Below are positions 30,321-39,425 of a stretch of DNA of 64,000 nt, one piece after another; the first letter of the stretch is position 1, and every line of letters begins with the position of its first letter. The notes below the pieces were generated by a model that saw nothing but the letters and a program-made list of their open reading frames with translations, ran no database searches and was not told the DNA's origin. The stretch is from Arthrobacter sp. AFG20 (GTDB lineage Bacteria; Actinomycetota; Actinomycetes; Actinomycetales; Micrococcaceae). Where the stretch lies: contig NZ_PJMC01000001.1 of the NCBI RefSeq assembly GCF_002892795.1, forward strand, positions 124,001 to 188,000, in the 5' to 3' direction. The position numbers and the translations under genes were made by a program.

Positions 30321-30371
30321 ACTGCCGTCCCTGCCCCGCTTGTGTGCAAACCCCCGCCTTAGGATTGATTC

Positions 30372-30956
30372 ATGACTGACACCTGGCTGATCGTAGGCCT
30401 CGGCAACCCCGGACCCGAATACAGCGGCAACCGGCACAACGTCGGCCAGATGGTGCTGGACGGGCTGGCCGGGCGCATTGGCGGGAAGTTCAAGGCGCAC
30501 AAGGCCAGGGCCCTCGTCCTGGAAGGCCGGCTCGGTATCGGCGGTCCCCGGGTGGTGCTGGCGAAGCCAGGGACATACATGAACGTCTCCGGCGGCCCGG
30601 TGTCCGCGCTCGCCAGGTTTTACGACGTCGAGCCGTCCCGGGTGGTGGCCGTCCATGACGAGATCGACATCCCCTTCAATACCGTAAAGCTGAAGATCGG
30701 CGGCGGCGAGGGAGGGCACAACGGCCTCCGCGACATCTCCAAGGCCCTCGCCACCAAGGACTACCTCCGCGTCCGGGTGGGAGTCGGCCGGCCGCCGGGC
30801 CGGATGGACACGGCCGACTATGTGCTCCGGGATTTCGGCACTGCGGAAAAGAAGGAACTGCCCTTCCTGCTCGATGACGCCGCCGACGCCGTCGATCTCC
30901 TGGTCAGGGAGGGCCTGACGGCCGCGCAGCAGCAGTTCCACACCGCCAAGGTCTAG
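30372..30956 (+). CDS. pth: Peptidyl-tRNA hydrolase
   Basis: Releases tRNA from peptidyl-tRNA that drops off the ribosome. The 194 residues carry GLGNPGPEYSGNRHNVG with the catalytic His at position 22, the Asn of the TYMNVSG segment, and HDEIDIPFNTVKLKIGGGEGGHNGLR with the catalytic Asp. The gene position after rplY is the usual actinobacterial one. It is followed by 172 bases before the regulator gene. Confidence 0.96.
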   Translation: MTDTWLIVGLGNPGPEYSGNRHNVGQMVLDGLAGRIGGKFKAHKARALVLEGRLGIGGPRVVLAKPGTYMNVSGGPVSALARFYDVEPSRVVAVHDEIDIPFNTVKLKIGGGEGGHNGLRDISKALATKDYLRVRVGVGRPPGRMDTADYVLRDFGTAEKKELPFLLDDAADAVDLLVREGLTAAQQQFHTAKV

Positions 30957-30994
30957 CGGCCTCCGCCCCGGGTTTCCTCCCCACCGCACAAACC

Positions 30995-31013
30995 TCAAGG
31001 TCGCATCAAGGTC
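30995..31013 (+). promoter_or_regulatory. Direct repeat TCAAGGTC x2 upstream of the LuxR regulators
   Basis: TCAAGGTC occurs at 30995-31002 and 31006-31013, exactly 11 bases apart, on one face of the helix. It sits about 50 bases before a TAGTCT-like -10 near 31062. It may bind a dimeric activator. Confidence 0.35.
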
Positions 31014-31128
31014 TGCGAAATGTGAACGCAGTGCCCTGTATCCCTGCAAAGTAACGGGGTAGTCTACTTTCTAAGCGGGGGAGGCGATGGAGCCTTTATC
31101 CTGCCGGGCGGGATGTAAGGAAAAGTTC

Positions 31129-33867
31129 ATGTCAATTGAGCCACTGAGCTGGGGACGTGGGTCTACGGCGGGCGTGCTTGCGGGACCGGCGGGCGTCGCG
31201 GGCGGAACGGACCTCCAACGATGGTCGGTTCCGGCACGCAGCGCAGACCTTGAAGCCATCCGCACTGCCCTGACAGATCCTGAGTCCCTGGGCGTAGTCA
31301 TCACCGGTGCCCGCGGTGTGGGAAAATCCTCGCTGGCGCGCACCGCCGTCGCTGAGCTGGGTGCCGACACCTGGGCGCTTCAGCTGCGCAGCCCCCTGAC
31401 CGGCTCACAAACCTCGTACGGCTGCCTCGCCTTCCTCCTGGCCAGGCTTCCGCAGTCGGCGCTGGCTTCCCCGACCGCCATCCTCCAGGGCATCACCTCC
31501 CTGATCCGGTCCGACGCCGCCGGCCGGGACTGCGTCATCACCCTGGACACAACCGGCCAGATCGATGACATGAGTGCCGGCGTCATCCTGAACATCATGC
31601 TGACGCACACCGCCCGCGTCATCGCCATCGCCCCCAGCACCAGCGACCTTCCGGCGGACTTCCACTGGCTGCTCACCGACCGGCGGCTGACGGAAGTCCG
31701 GCTGGACAACCTCAACGAGCTGCAGACCCGGCAGGTGCTGCTGACGCTGCTGGGCCACAGGGTTTCGGCCTCGCTCGTGAGCACCTACCACGCCATCGTG
31801 GGCGGCAATCCGCTCCTGCTCAAGGCGCTCGTCACCGAGCAGCGGCAGTCGGGAAACCTCGTCCTGTCGGATTCCGTGTGGACCTTGCGGGACAGGGTAG
31901 TGCTCGACGGCGCCACCGGGCTGGATGACATCGTCCGGTCCCGCTGGTCCCGGGAAGAACCGGAAACCCGCGAGGTCATCGAGATGCTTGCCTGTGCGCG
32001 GCGTGTCCCTCTGGCCAGGCTGACCGAAGTTTACGGCACCGCCACCGTGGCCGACATGGAGGACGCCGGGCTTCTCACCGTCGGCGTCACAGAGGACCGC
32101 TGGGTCTCCCTGCGGGAGCAGTACCTTGGGGACGTGGTGCGCTCTTGGCTGAGCATCTCCCGCCGACGTGAACTCCGGACCCTGTTGCTGGGCAGCCACG
32201 AGCCCGAATTGTCCGCACTGAGTATGGAGGAGCGGATAGAGTTCGCAGCCTGGACCAGGGAATGCCAGGCCGAACTCAGCCCTGCCATGGCGGTGGCGGC
32301 GGCGGAGGCGGCGGTGCAGCTCTTTGACCCGCGGTTCGCGATCTCCTGCGTCGAAGGCATCAAGAAGACCGACTCCGTGTGGGTGGAAGCCCAGCTGTAC
32401 AAGGCAACCGCCTACCTGCTGCTTGACCTGCCGCTGCAGGCCATGGCCGCGCTGGAGGACATTTCCCGGGTACAGCTGGACGCGCTCGACGAGCAGGCCT
32501 TTGCCCGCGTGGTGGCAGCTAAGATCCGGGTCATGGTCTGGCTGCCGGAGCTGTGCGACAAGGTGCCGGACGAGCTGGCAGCTGCCCGCAAGCGGCTGGA
32601 CGTTGCCACTGGTGTGGCGTCGAGCTGGCCCGATCCGTTTGCCACGGCAGCCAACGTCATCACCCTGGCCGAATTCGAATATAAATCGTTCATCGGCGAT
32701 TACGCCTCGATGGTCGGGGAGCTGGAGGAAGCTACCGACGCCGCGGTTAACAAGGATCCGGGCCTGAGGATCCAAGCAGCGCTGATCCTGATGCAAGCCT
32801 TCTCGGCCGTCGGTCGGGAAATGGACGCCCTCCAACTGATGCGGCGAGTGGGAGGACAGCTCTCGGACGCGGAGCCGCAGACCGGACTGCGGGAGCGGTT
32901 CGCGATGACAGCTTTCAACGTGCTGCTGCAGGCCGGCCAGTGGAAGCGGTGCCTGGAACTCGTCGGCCCGCCCAAGGGACAGGAGGAGCGCCGGCTGGCC
33001 TACCGGACATCCGCCACGGAACTGGCCGCCGGCATCGCCTACGTTTTTTCCGGCCGCGGCGCGGTAGCCCTGGATTCTCTGCTGTCCGCCGTAGCCCAGC
33101 TCGAGCTCCGCCCTGTACTGAACATGCTGCAGGCCGCCTACGCCGCCACAGCCTTCGCCTACGCCCAGATCGGCAACGCCGGGCAGGCACACAAGTACCT
33201 CGACAAGCTCCGCGGAGTGCGCGGGCACTGCAACTACGGCACAGTATTCGTCACCGACTTCTGCGCGGACATGGCAGGGCGCTGGCTGGGCGACACCGAC
33301 GCCGCGAAACGTCTGTTCGAGGCAGCACACCGCGATATCGATGCCGGCCGATACACGCAGGCGGGCATCAGCCTGCTCGGAGCGACCGTGAACGGGACCG
33401 ATGAGGACTTCCGCCTGATGGAAGAGGTGGCGGGCCACCGCCAGGGGACCCTCGCCGAGATCTCACGCCTCATCGCCGTGGGCACCCGCACCAAGGACGC
33501 CAAGGTTCTTTTGGAAGGCGCCCACCTCTGCGCGGAACTGGAACTCGACGCCGTCGAGGCCCGGTGCGTTGCCCTGGCCGTCGACTTTGCCCGCCACTCC
33601 GGCGATTCCGCCTCCGCCCGTGTTGCCCAGGCCCGTCTGGACACCCTCACCGCCACGGTGCCCAGCCTCCCGATCGTTCCCAGCAGCGGCAGTCCGCTCC
33701 TGACCGCCCGCGAACGCCAGATCTCCCGGCTGGCCGGAAGGGGCGTCTCCAACCGGGACATCGCCCTGGAGATGGGCGTATCAGTCCGAACGGTGGAGGG
33801 CCACCTCTACCAGGTCTTCACCAAGCTCGGCGTGACATCCAGGGGTGATCTGCCTGGCCTCGTTTAA
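31129..33867 (+). CDS. Large ATP-binding LuxR-family regulator (LAL), first copy
   Basis: Protein of 912 residues: an N-terminal P-loop ATPase with Walker A GARGVGKS (60-67), a long helical TPR-like middle, and a C-terminal LuxR helix-turn-helix (LTARERQISRLAGRGVSNRD, SVRTVEGHLYQVF) in the last 55 residues. This is the MalT/LAL layout; such proteins activate genes in answer to an unknown ligand. The expected Walker B acidic pair is replaced (VITLDTTGQIDD), so ATP hydrolysis may be weak. ATG 31129 is preferred, with AAGGA seven bases upstream; ATG 31087 is 14 codons longer but its ribosome site is too close. It overlaps the second copy by 23 bases. Confidence 0.88.
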   Translation: MSIEPLSWGRGSTAGVLAGPAGVAGGTDLQRWSVPARSADLEAIRTALTDPESLGVVITGARGVGKSSLARTAVAELGADTWALQLRSPLTGSQTSYGCLAFLLARLPQSALASPTAILQGITSLIRSDAAGRDCVITLDTTGQIDDMSAGVILNIMLTHTARVIAIAPSTSDLPADFHWLLTDRRLTEVRLDNLNELQTRQVLLTLLGHRVSASLVSTYHAIVGGNPLLLKALVTEQRQSGNLVLSDSVWTLRDRVVLDGATGLDDIVRSRWSREEPETREVIEMLACARRVPLARLTEVYGTATVADMEDAGLLTVGVTEDRWVSLREQYLGDVVRSWLSISRRRELRTLLLGSHEPELSALSMEERIEFAAWTRECQAELSPAMAVAAAEAAVQLFDPRFAISCVEGIKKTDSVWVEAQLYKATAYLLLDLPLQAMAALEDISRVQLDALDEQAFARVVAAKIRVMVWLPELCDKVPDELAAARKRLDVATGVASSWPDPFATAANVITLAEFEYKSFIGDYASMVGELEEATDAAVNKDPGLRIQAALILMQAFSAVGREMDALQLMRRVGGQLSDAEPQTGLRERFAMTAFNVLLQAGQWKRCLELVGPPKGQEERRLAYRTSATELAAGIAYVFSGRGAVALDSLLSAVAQLELRPVLNMLQAAYAATAFAYAQIGNAGQAHKYLDKLRGVRGHCNYGTVFVTDFCADMAGRWLGDTDAAKRLFEAAHRDIDAGRYTQAGISLLGATVNGTDEDFRLMEEVAGHRQGTLAEISRLIAVGTRTKDAKVLLEGAHLCAELELDAVEARCVALAVDFARHSGDSASARVAQARLDTLTATVPSLPIVPSSGSPLLTARERQISRLAGRGVSNRDIALEMGVSVRTVEGHLYQVFTKLGVTSRGDLPGLV

Positions 33868-36610
33868 CAGCTCCTCAGCACACAGCGCTTCGTCCAGCAC
33901 TTCGTCCCACGGCGTCGCGTCCAATGGCCGCGGCGCCAAACCGGAATCCGAACTCCGGCAGCTGACCGGCCGCCGTGAGGCGATAGAGCATGTCTGCACC
34001 GTCATCCGCAGCCGTGCCAGCCAGGCGGTCTACCTGATGGCAGGCCCCGGCGTCGGAAAGACATCCGTAACTGACGCCGTGAGGGAGAAATTGGCGGCAG
34101 AGATGACCGTGCTCCGCATCCACGGCAGTTCCTCGCTGGCCAAGGTCCCCTACGGTGTTCTGGCGCCCTACACCTCCGGACTCGCCCCTGAGGAAGCCGA
34201 CTCCCCGGTGGCGGTGCTACGGGCCGTCTGGGCCCACTTTCAGGAGCTGAAGGGAATCAGCGACCTCAACGGCGGCACCGACACACCCGTGCTCCTGGTG
34301 GTGGACGACGCCCATCACCTTGATGACGCCACGGCCAGCATGGTGGTGGACATGACCTCGGCCGGTTGGGCGACCGTGCTGGCAGCCGGGCGGCCGCGGC
34401 CGGGGCTGCCCCAGGCCCTGAACCAGCTCTGGTATGACGGCCTCGCCGAACGCATCGATCTCCGGCCGCTCAGCGGCGAGCAGGTCAGGGAGGTAGTGGA
34501 ACACGCCCTCCAGGGGACGGTTCCGGTCAGCACCGTCCAGTCGCTGTGGTCTGCTTCGGGCGGCAACCCGCTGCTCCTCGACTGCCTGCTGGGTGACGCA
34601 ACAGCCGCCGGAACCCTGGTCCAGCGGAACGGGATCTGGGTGCTGCTCGGACCGTTGCCGGCCGACGGACCCAGGCTTTCGGATCTCGTGGCGAAGGATC
34701 TCCTCCGGAGAACGCCGGAGGAGCAGGATGCGCTCAAGGTGATCGCCTTGGCCGAGCCGGTGCCCAGGGGCCTGATCGAGGACGTCTGCGGCGCCGGCGT
34801 CGTGCGTTCCCTGCTGGACAACCAGGTGGTGAGCGAATCCGCCGCGATGCATACCGAGCTGCGGCTTACCCATGCCATCCTGGGGGAATCTACGCGGCGC
34901 CAGGTGTCCGTCTCGCGGAGCCTGCAGCTGCGGCAGAAGCTTGATGCCTATCTGGATCCCGCCGCCGCAAGTGCTGAAGGCAGGCTGCGGCTGGTCGAAT
35001 GGTCGCTGGAATGCGGCCTGGAGGTGCCCGACCGGGACCTGCTGGACGCGGGGCTGCTGGCCGCGACGACGTTCAACAACGCCGGCGCCCGGCTCATGGC
35101 CGGTCATGTGCGGGCACCGGAGCTGCAGGCCCATGCGCTCTCAATCACCGCGCGGGCCCACTTCAACGAGGGAAAGTACCGCGAGGCCGCCGAACTCCTT
35201 GACGGCTGCTGGCTCGACCTGGCGGAGGATCCGGAAGCTCCGCAGGTCCTCATGCTCCGGGCGTCATCGCACATGGCGCTGGGCAAGTCCGTGCCGTCGC
35301 TCAGGGCTGAATCAAGCCACCAGTTGGAGGAGGCCGGGATCGCCCCGGACGATGCCTGGCAGGACAGGATCCACGGGCTGCTGGAGATGGCGGCCGCCGG
35401 GGATCACGAAGGCATTAACGCTGTCATCACGGCGCTCGGGACCACGGATCCTGACACGGCGTCCGGCGTCGAAGCGACACTGCACGCCGTGGCGCAGGCC
35501 CTTCTTGCCCAGACGCTGGTCGCCGCCGGCAGGTCACACCAGGCGCACGCCGCCGCGGCGGCCGCCGGCCCCTTCCTGCCCGCACTCAGCGGCGGCCTGT
35601 ATTTCTTCAATGAGTTTGTCCTGACCCGGCTGGCCATCAGCACCCTGGCTGCCGGCAACTGGGAGTCGGCCGAACACGAGTTGTCCAGTTATCCGGCGGA
35701 GCGAACCGAGGGTGCTTCGACCTTCGGGGGCGGGATCCAGGCACTGCGCGGCCTGGGACTGCTGCGGCAGGGGCAGCTGGAGCGCGCCTACCAGGTCCTC
35801 CTTCCGGCCGTTGAGGCGCTTCGGGTCAATGACCCGCTGCAGGAGTTCAGGTTCGGCTCGTCGCTTGCCTTCTACGCCGCAGCACGCCTGGGCGACGCCG
35901 CCCAGGCGAAGCGGCTCGAACAGGACTTCATCTCGGCCCGGCACGCCAGCGGACCCGGCTGCGACGCCGTCGCGGAGGCTTACGCGGCCGCCGCGGCTGA
36001 ATACCTCGACAGGAAGGGCAGCGGCCTGGACAGGCTCCGTGAGCTCGCGGGTTCCGAGGCCGTTACGGACCATCCCGGAACCCGGATGGAGTGCCTCATC
36101 CTCTGCTCGGATCTTGGCGAGCGGTCGCTGGTGCGGGAACTCGCCGCGCTCGCCGCCACCGTCGAGGGCCGGTGGGCAGCCGGCTGGCGGCAGCTGGCCC
36201 AGGCCTGGGCCTCGGAGGACGCCGACGTCCTCACGGATACAGCCGCCGCCCTGGAGGAAGCAGGCATGCTGAACCTGGCGCGTGAGGCATACGCCCGGGC
36301 CGGCGCGCTGCTGGATGCCGCGGGGGAGCGGCGCCGCGCCCGCCAGGCAATCGCGCACCGGGAGAAATGCGACCAGGAGCTCGGCGAGCGGTTCCGGGAA
36401 AGCCCGTTTGTCGCCTCCGTCCCCAGCGTCCACCTGACCCGCCGCGAGCGGGACATCGTGGAGCTGGCGGTGCAGGGCCTCTCCGACCGGGAGATCGCCC
36501 AGCACCTGATGGTGTCCGTGCGGACCGTCGAGGGGCACCTGTACCGCAGCTATGTCAAGCTCGGCGTCCGCCGACGCGACGAGCTCGCGCTCGCCCTTCC
36601 GAAGAAGTAG
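33845..36610 (+). CDS. Large ATP-binding LuxR-family regulator (LAL), second copy
   Basis: Protein of 921 residues with the same layout as its neighbour: Walker A GPGVGKTS (67-74), an intact Walker B VLLVVDDAHHLDD, a long helical region and a C-terminal LuxR helix-turn-helix (LTRRERDIVELAVQGLSDRE, SVRTVEGHLYRSY). It was probably born by tandem duplication; the two differ strongly outside the motifs, so the event is old. The GTG start lies inside the end of the first gene in another frame, so translation is likely coupled. The first 35 residues are Ser-rich. No obvious target operon adjoins it. Confidence 0.88.
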   Translation: MICLASFNSSSAHSASSSTSSHGVASNGRGAKPESELRQLTGRREAIEHVCTVIRSRASQAVYLMAGPGVGKTSVTDAVREKLAAEMTVLRIHGSSSLAKVPYGVLAPYTSGLAPEEADSPVAVLRAVWAHFQELKGISDLNGGTDTPVLLVVDDAHHLDDATASMVVDMTSAGWATVLAAGRPRPGLPQALNQLWYDGLAERIDLRPLSGEQVREVVEHALQGTVPVSTVQSLWSASGGNPLLLDCLLGDATAAGTLVQRNGIWVLLGPLPADGPRLSDLVAKDLLRRTPEEQDALKVIALAEPVPRGLIEDVCGAGVVRSLLDNQVVSESAAMHTELRLTHAILGESTRRQVSVSRSLQLRQKLDAYLDPAAASAEGRLRLVEWSLECGLEVPDRDLLDAGLLAATTFNNAGARLMAGHVRAPELQAHALSITARAHFNEGKYREAAELLDGCWLDLAEDPEAPQVLMLRASSHMALGKSVPSLRAESSHQLEEAGIAPDDAWQDRIHGLLEMAAAGDHEGINAVITALGTTDPDTASGVEATLHAVAQALLAQTLVAAGRSHQAHAAAAAAGPFLPALSGGLYFFNEFVLTRLAISTLAAGNWESAEHELSSYPAERTEGASTFGGGIQALRGLGLLRQGQLERAYQVLLPAVEALRVNDPLQEFRFGSSLAFYAAARLGDAAQAKRLEQDFISARHASGPGCDAVAEAYAAAAAEYLDRKGSGLDRLRELAGSEAVTDHPGTRMECLILCSDLGERSLVRELAALAATVEGRWAAGWRQLAQAWASEDADVLTDTAAALEEAGMLNLAREAYARAGALLDAAGERRRARQAIAHREKCDQELGERFRESPFVASVPSVHLTRRERDIVELAVQGLSDREIAQHLMVSVRTVEGHLYRSYVKLGVRRRDELALALPKK

Positions 36611-36691
36611 CGCTTCCCCAAGCTGATTTTTTCCGGCCCTCTCCAGGCAAATTCGGCGCGGTTGCGCGCCAGACATCGCTACCTGCGGGAA

Positions 36692-36732
36692 CCAGTAGTT
36701 AAGTACTCAGAAAAACGAGTACCTGCTACTGG
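36692..36732. promoter_or_regulatory. Quasi-palindrome between the LAL genes and sufS
   Basis: CCAGTAG (36692-36698) and GTACTC (36703-36708) are mirrored by GAGTAC (36717-36722) and CTACTGG (36726-36732) around an AGAAAAAC loop. A further CCAGTA half-site starts at 36744. AT-rich and strikingly symmetric, it looks like a regulator-binding site, but its owner is unknown. Confidence 0.45.
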
Positions 36733-36861
36733 TGCCGCGGGCGCCAGTACGCGATTAACTAATAGTGGCAGCGGAAGCCGGGCTGATCTCCCCTCCGAAG
36801 CTGCCACCAGATTTTCCAGGTCTCGCACCCAGATTTCCGGCCCCAGGGTCCGGGCAAGGCG

Positions 36862-36924
36862 GGGCCGGCGACGTCAGAGCCTTCTGAGACCGAGGCTCTC
36901 CCCCCAGCCGTCGCCGGCCCTTTT
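36862..36924 (+). terminator. Terminator-like compound hairpin before sufS
   Basis: An 11-bp stem GGGCCGGCGAC (36862-36872) with 36910-36920 encloses a smaller hairpin AGAGCC / GGCTCT (36876-36899) and is followed by TTTT. It is 250 bases from the LAL stop, so it may end that transcript or a short RNA started in the gap. Confidence 0.6.
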
Positions 36925-37106
36925 AACTGACGGTATGTAATAACTAAAGATAATACGCCGGAGGATCGGCATCGCAGGGAGCGGCCCGCACCGACGAGGG
37001 CCGCCCCTTAGTGTGTGGGCTCCCGGGAATGCAGCGCCGGCCCGTGCTTCGCCGAAATCTGCTGTGGGACAATTGAGACGTACCTCAAGGCACCCAAGGA
37101 GTCCCA

Positions 37107-38432
37107 TTGGCCGTAGTATCAACGCCAACCACGCTGACGCGTGCCCTTTCTGCGATGGACAATGCCGAGGTCCTGCGGATCCGCAACGATTTTCCCGTGC
37201 TGAACCAGACGGTCAACGGCCGCCCGCTCATCTACCTGGATTCCGGCGCCACCTCGCAGAATCCGCTGAGCGTGATCGAGGCCGAGCAGGAGTTCTACGA
37301 GCAGCGGAACGCTGCCGTGCACCGCGGTGCCCACCACCTTGCGGTGGAGGCCACCGAGGTGTTCGAGGATGCCCGGCAGACCGTGGCCGACTTTGTCGGT
37401 GCGGCCTATGAGGAGATCGTCTGGACCTCCAACGCCACCGAGGGCCTGAACGTCGTCAGCTATGCGCTGTCGAACGCCGCGCTGTGGGCAGCCCAAGGAC
37501 GCGGGGACTCCCGCCTGCGGGACCTGGCCCTCGGACCTGGCGATGAAATCGTGGTCACCGAAATGGAGCACCACGCCAACCTGATTCCCTGGCAGGAACT
37601 GGCTTACCGGACAGGTGCCACGCTGCGTCACATCCCGCTGGACGACGCCGGGGTGCTGCGGATGGATAAGGCCGCGGAAATCGTGGGGGAGCGCACCAAA
37701 CTGCTGGCGTTCACCCACGCCTCGAACGTGCTGGGCACCATCAACCCGGTCAGCGACCTGGTGGCCCTCGCCCGGCGGGCAGGTGCCCTGGTGGTGCTGG
37801 ACGCGTGCCAGTCGGCACCGCACCTTGCTTTGGACGTCAAGCATCTGGATGTCGATTTCGCCGTGTTTTCCGGCCACAAGATGCTGGGGCCAACCGGCGT
37901 CGGAGTGCTTTACGGCAAGCAGGAGCTCCTGGATGTGCTCCCGCCGGTCCTGACCGGTGGTTCCATGATCACCACCGTGACCATGGAACGCGCCGAGTAC
38001 CTCCCCGCGCCGCAGCGGTTCGAAGCCGGCACCCAGAAAATTTCGCAGGCGGTGGCCCTTGCCGCCGCGGTCAACTACCTGACTGAAACCGGCATCGACC
38101 GGGTGCACCGCTGGGAGTCCGATCTCGGCCAGCGGATGGTGGCAGGCCTGGAAGCCATCGATGGCGTCCGCGTGCTGGGTCCGGCCGCCGGCCAGGACCG
38201 CATCGGCCTGGCGGCCTTTGACGTTGCCGGTGTCCACGCGCACGACGTCGGCCAGTTCCTTGACGCGCGGGGCATCGCGGTCCGCGTGGGTCACCATTGC
38301 GCACAGCCGCTGCACCGGCGCCTTGGCCTGACGGCCACCACCCGGGCCAGCGCCTACTTGTACAACACCACCGACGACGTGGACGAATTCCTGGACGCAG
38401 TGTCCGGAGTCCGCGCCTACTTCCGGGCCTAG
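37107..38432 (+). CDS. sufS: Cysteine desulfurase SufS
   Basis: PLP enzyme of 441 residues that takes sulfur from cysteine for Fe-S cluster assembly and passes it to SufU. The PLP lysine is Lys258 (SGHKMLGPTG) and the persulfide cysteine Cys398 (VGHHCAQPLH), the group II (SufS/CsdA) pattern. The TTG start is supported by AAGGAG five bases upstream. The sufBCD genes that usually precede it in actinobacteria are not next to it here. The sufU start is 44 bases downstream. Confidence 0.93.
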   Translation: MAVVSTPTTLTRALSAMDNAEVLRIRNDFPVLNQTVNGRPLIYLDSGATSQNPLSVIEAEQEFYEQRNAAVHRGAHHLAVEATEVFEDARQTVADFVGAAYEEIVWTSNATEGLNVVSYALSNAALWAAQGRGDSRLRDLALGPGDEIVVTEMEHHANLIPWQELAYRTGATLRHIPLDDAGVLRMDKAAEIVGERTKLLAFTHASNVLGTINPVSDLVALARRAGALVVLDACQSAPHLALDVKHLDVDFAVFSGHKMLGPTGVGVLYGKQELLDVLPPVLTGGSMITTVTMERAEYLPAPQRFEAGTQKISQAVALAAAVNYLTETGIDRVHRWESDLGQRMVAGLEAIDGVRVLGPAAGQDRIGLAAFDVAGVHAHDVGQFLDARGIAVRVGHHCAQPLHRRLGLTATTRASAYLYNTTDDVDEFLDAVSGVRAYFRA

Positions 38433-38476
38433 CCCCCCCAAGGACTAGCCCGATCCCCGACGACAGGTACCTGAGC

Positions 38477-38926
38477 ATGAGCCTCGACCAGCTTTACCAG
38501 CAGATCATCCTGGACCACTCCAAGGCCCGGCACGGCAGCGGATTGGCCGCCACGGCTGCCCCGGACGGCGCGTCCACCGGCCAGTCGCACCAGCTCAACC
38601 CCGTGTGCGGCGACGAGGTCACCCTTCGCGTGGCCGTGGACCACGGCACGGTGACTCAGCTGGCGTGGGACGGGGCCGGCTGCTCGATCTCCATGGCCTC
38701 CGCCTCCGTGCTGAGCGAGCTGGCCGAGGGCATGACCGTGGACGAACTCCGCTCGGTGATCGGGAACTTCCGCGACGTACTGCGGTCCCGGGGAAAGATC
38801 CCGGCCGACCCGGAAATCCTGGGCGACGCAGCCGCCTTCGAAGGCGTGGCCCGCTACGCCGCGAGGGTAAAGTGCGCCATGATCTCCTGGGTTGCGGCAG
38901 AGGATGCCCTGAACCAGGCGGCCTGA
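38477..38926 (+). CDS. sufU: SufU, zinc-dependent sulfurtransferase
   Basis: Accepts sulfur from SufS and delivers it to the SUF scaffold. The 149 residues have the three conserved cysteines and Asp that bind Zn: Cys44 and Asp46 (PVCGDE), Cys69 (GAGCSIS) and Cys133 (VKCAMISW). The insertion between the second and third cysteines marks SufU rather than IscU. The open frame runs 60 codons upstream into sufS, but ATG 38477 gives the standard N-terminus MSLDQLYQQIILDH. Confidence 0.95.
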   Translation: MSLDQLYQQIILDHSKARHGSGLAATAAPDGASTGQSHQLNPVCGDEVTLRVAVDHGTVTQLAWDGAGCSISMASASVLSELAEGMTVDELRSVIGNFRDVLRSRGKIPADPEILGDAAAFEGVARYAARVKCAMISWVAAEDALNQAA

Positions 38927-38967
38927 CCGTCCACTTTAGCCGTCCGACCGGACCTGGCGGTTCCGAC

Positions 38968-39330
38968 TTAGCGGTCCTGGTCGGTCCGTTCGAAGACATC
39001 CGGCACGCCGTCGCCGTCGTCGTCCCTTGTCTCCTCCGCTTCAAGGCGGCGGTAGTGCCTGTTGCGGGCCTTAAGCACGACGGCGGCCAACGCCGCGGCG
39101 GTCAGCGAACCGGCGAGGAGGGCCACCTTGGCGTGATCGTCCCGGGCTGAGCCCGAGCCGAAACTCAGTTCGGCGATCAGCAGCGAGACGGTAAAGCCCA
39201 CGCCTGCCAGGAGGGACAGCCCGGCGACGTCGACCCATCTCAGCCCGGCGTCGAGCTGCGCGCGGGTGGTTTTCGTGACCAGGAATGTTGCCCCGAAGAC
39301 GCCCAGGCCTTGCCCCCGATCAGTGCTGCA
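38968..39330 (-). pseudogene. Remnant of the 3' end of a Na+/H+ antiporter gene (nhaA)
   Basis: On the minus strand one frame reads [19 protein letters not shown], then [20 protein letters not shown] and AELSFG, which is the last two membrane helices of NhaA, followed by a short acidic tail. Immediately upstream the family motif GGKALG continues only if one base is added near 39308, so there is a frameshift, and beyond about 39330 the similarity stops. About three quarters of the gene is absent. The frame 38968-39201 is intact (77 codons from GTG) but has no ribosome site. A perfect palindrome lies about 100 bases past the break. Confidence 0.65.
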
Positions 39331-39425
39331 GGCTCGGCTAAAAACTTGCCGACCAGACTTCCCGGCGCACCATTTGTACCCAACTTATCTGACTGGCGAA
39401 GGTCCGCTGGTTTGGCGTGTCTTCG

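Larger units (their letters stand above)
36611..37106. other. 496-base intergenic region
   Basis: Between the second LAL gene and sufS. It holds the quasi-palindrome at 36692-36732, a terminator-like hairpin at 36862-36924, and an AT-rich stretch (36925-36960) with TAATAC-like boxes that could be a promoter. The short frames here lack ribosome sites and family features, and I do not call them genes. Confidence 0.6.

Noticed and set aside
31405..33438. Long minus-strand frame across the first LAL gene
   Set aside because: A shadow of codon usage; no motifs and no plausible start.
36662..36940. 92-codon plus-strand frame in the gap before sufS
   Set aside because: No ribosome site, Arg/Ser-rich shadow-like composition, and it spans the quasi-palindrome and terminator.
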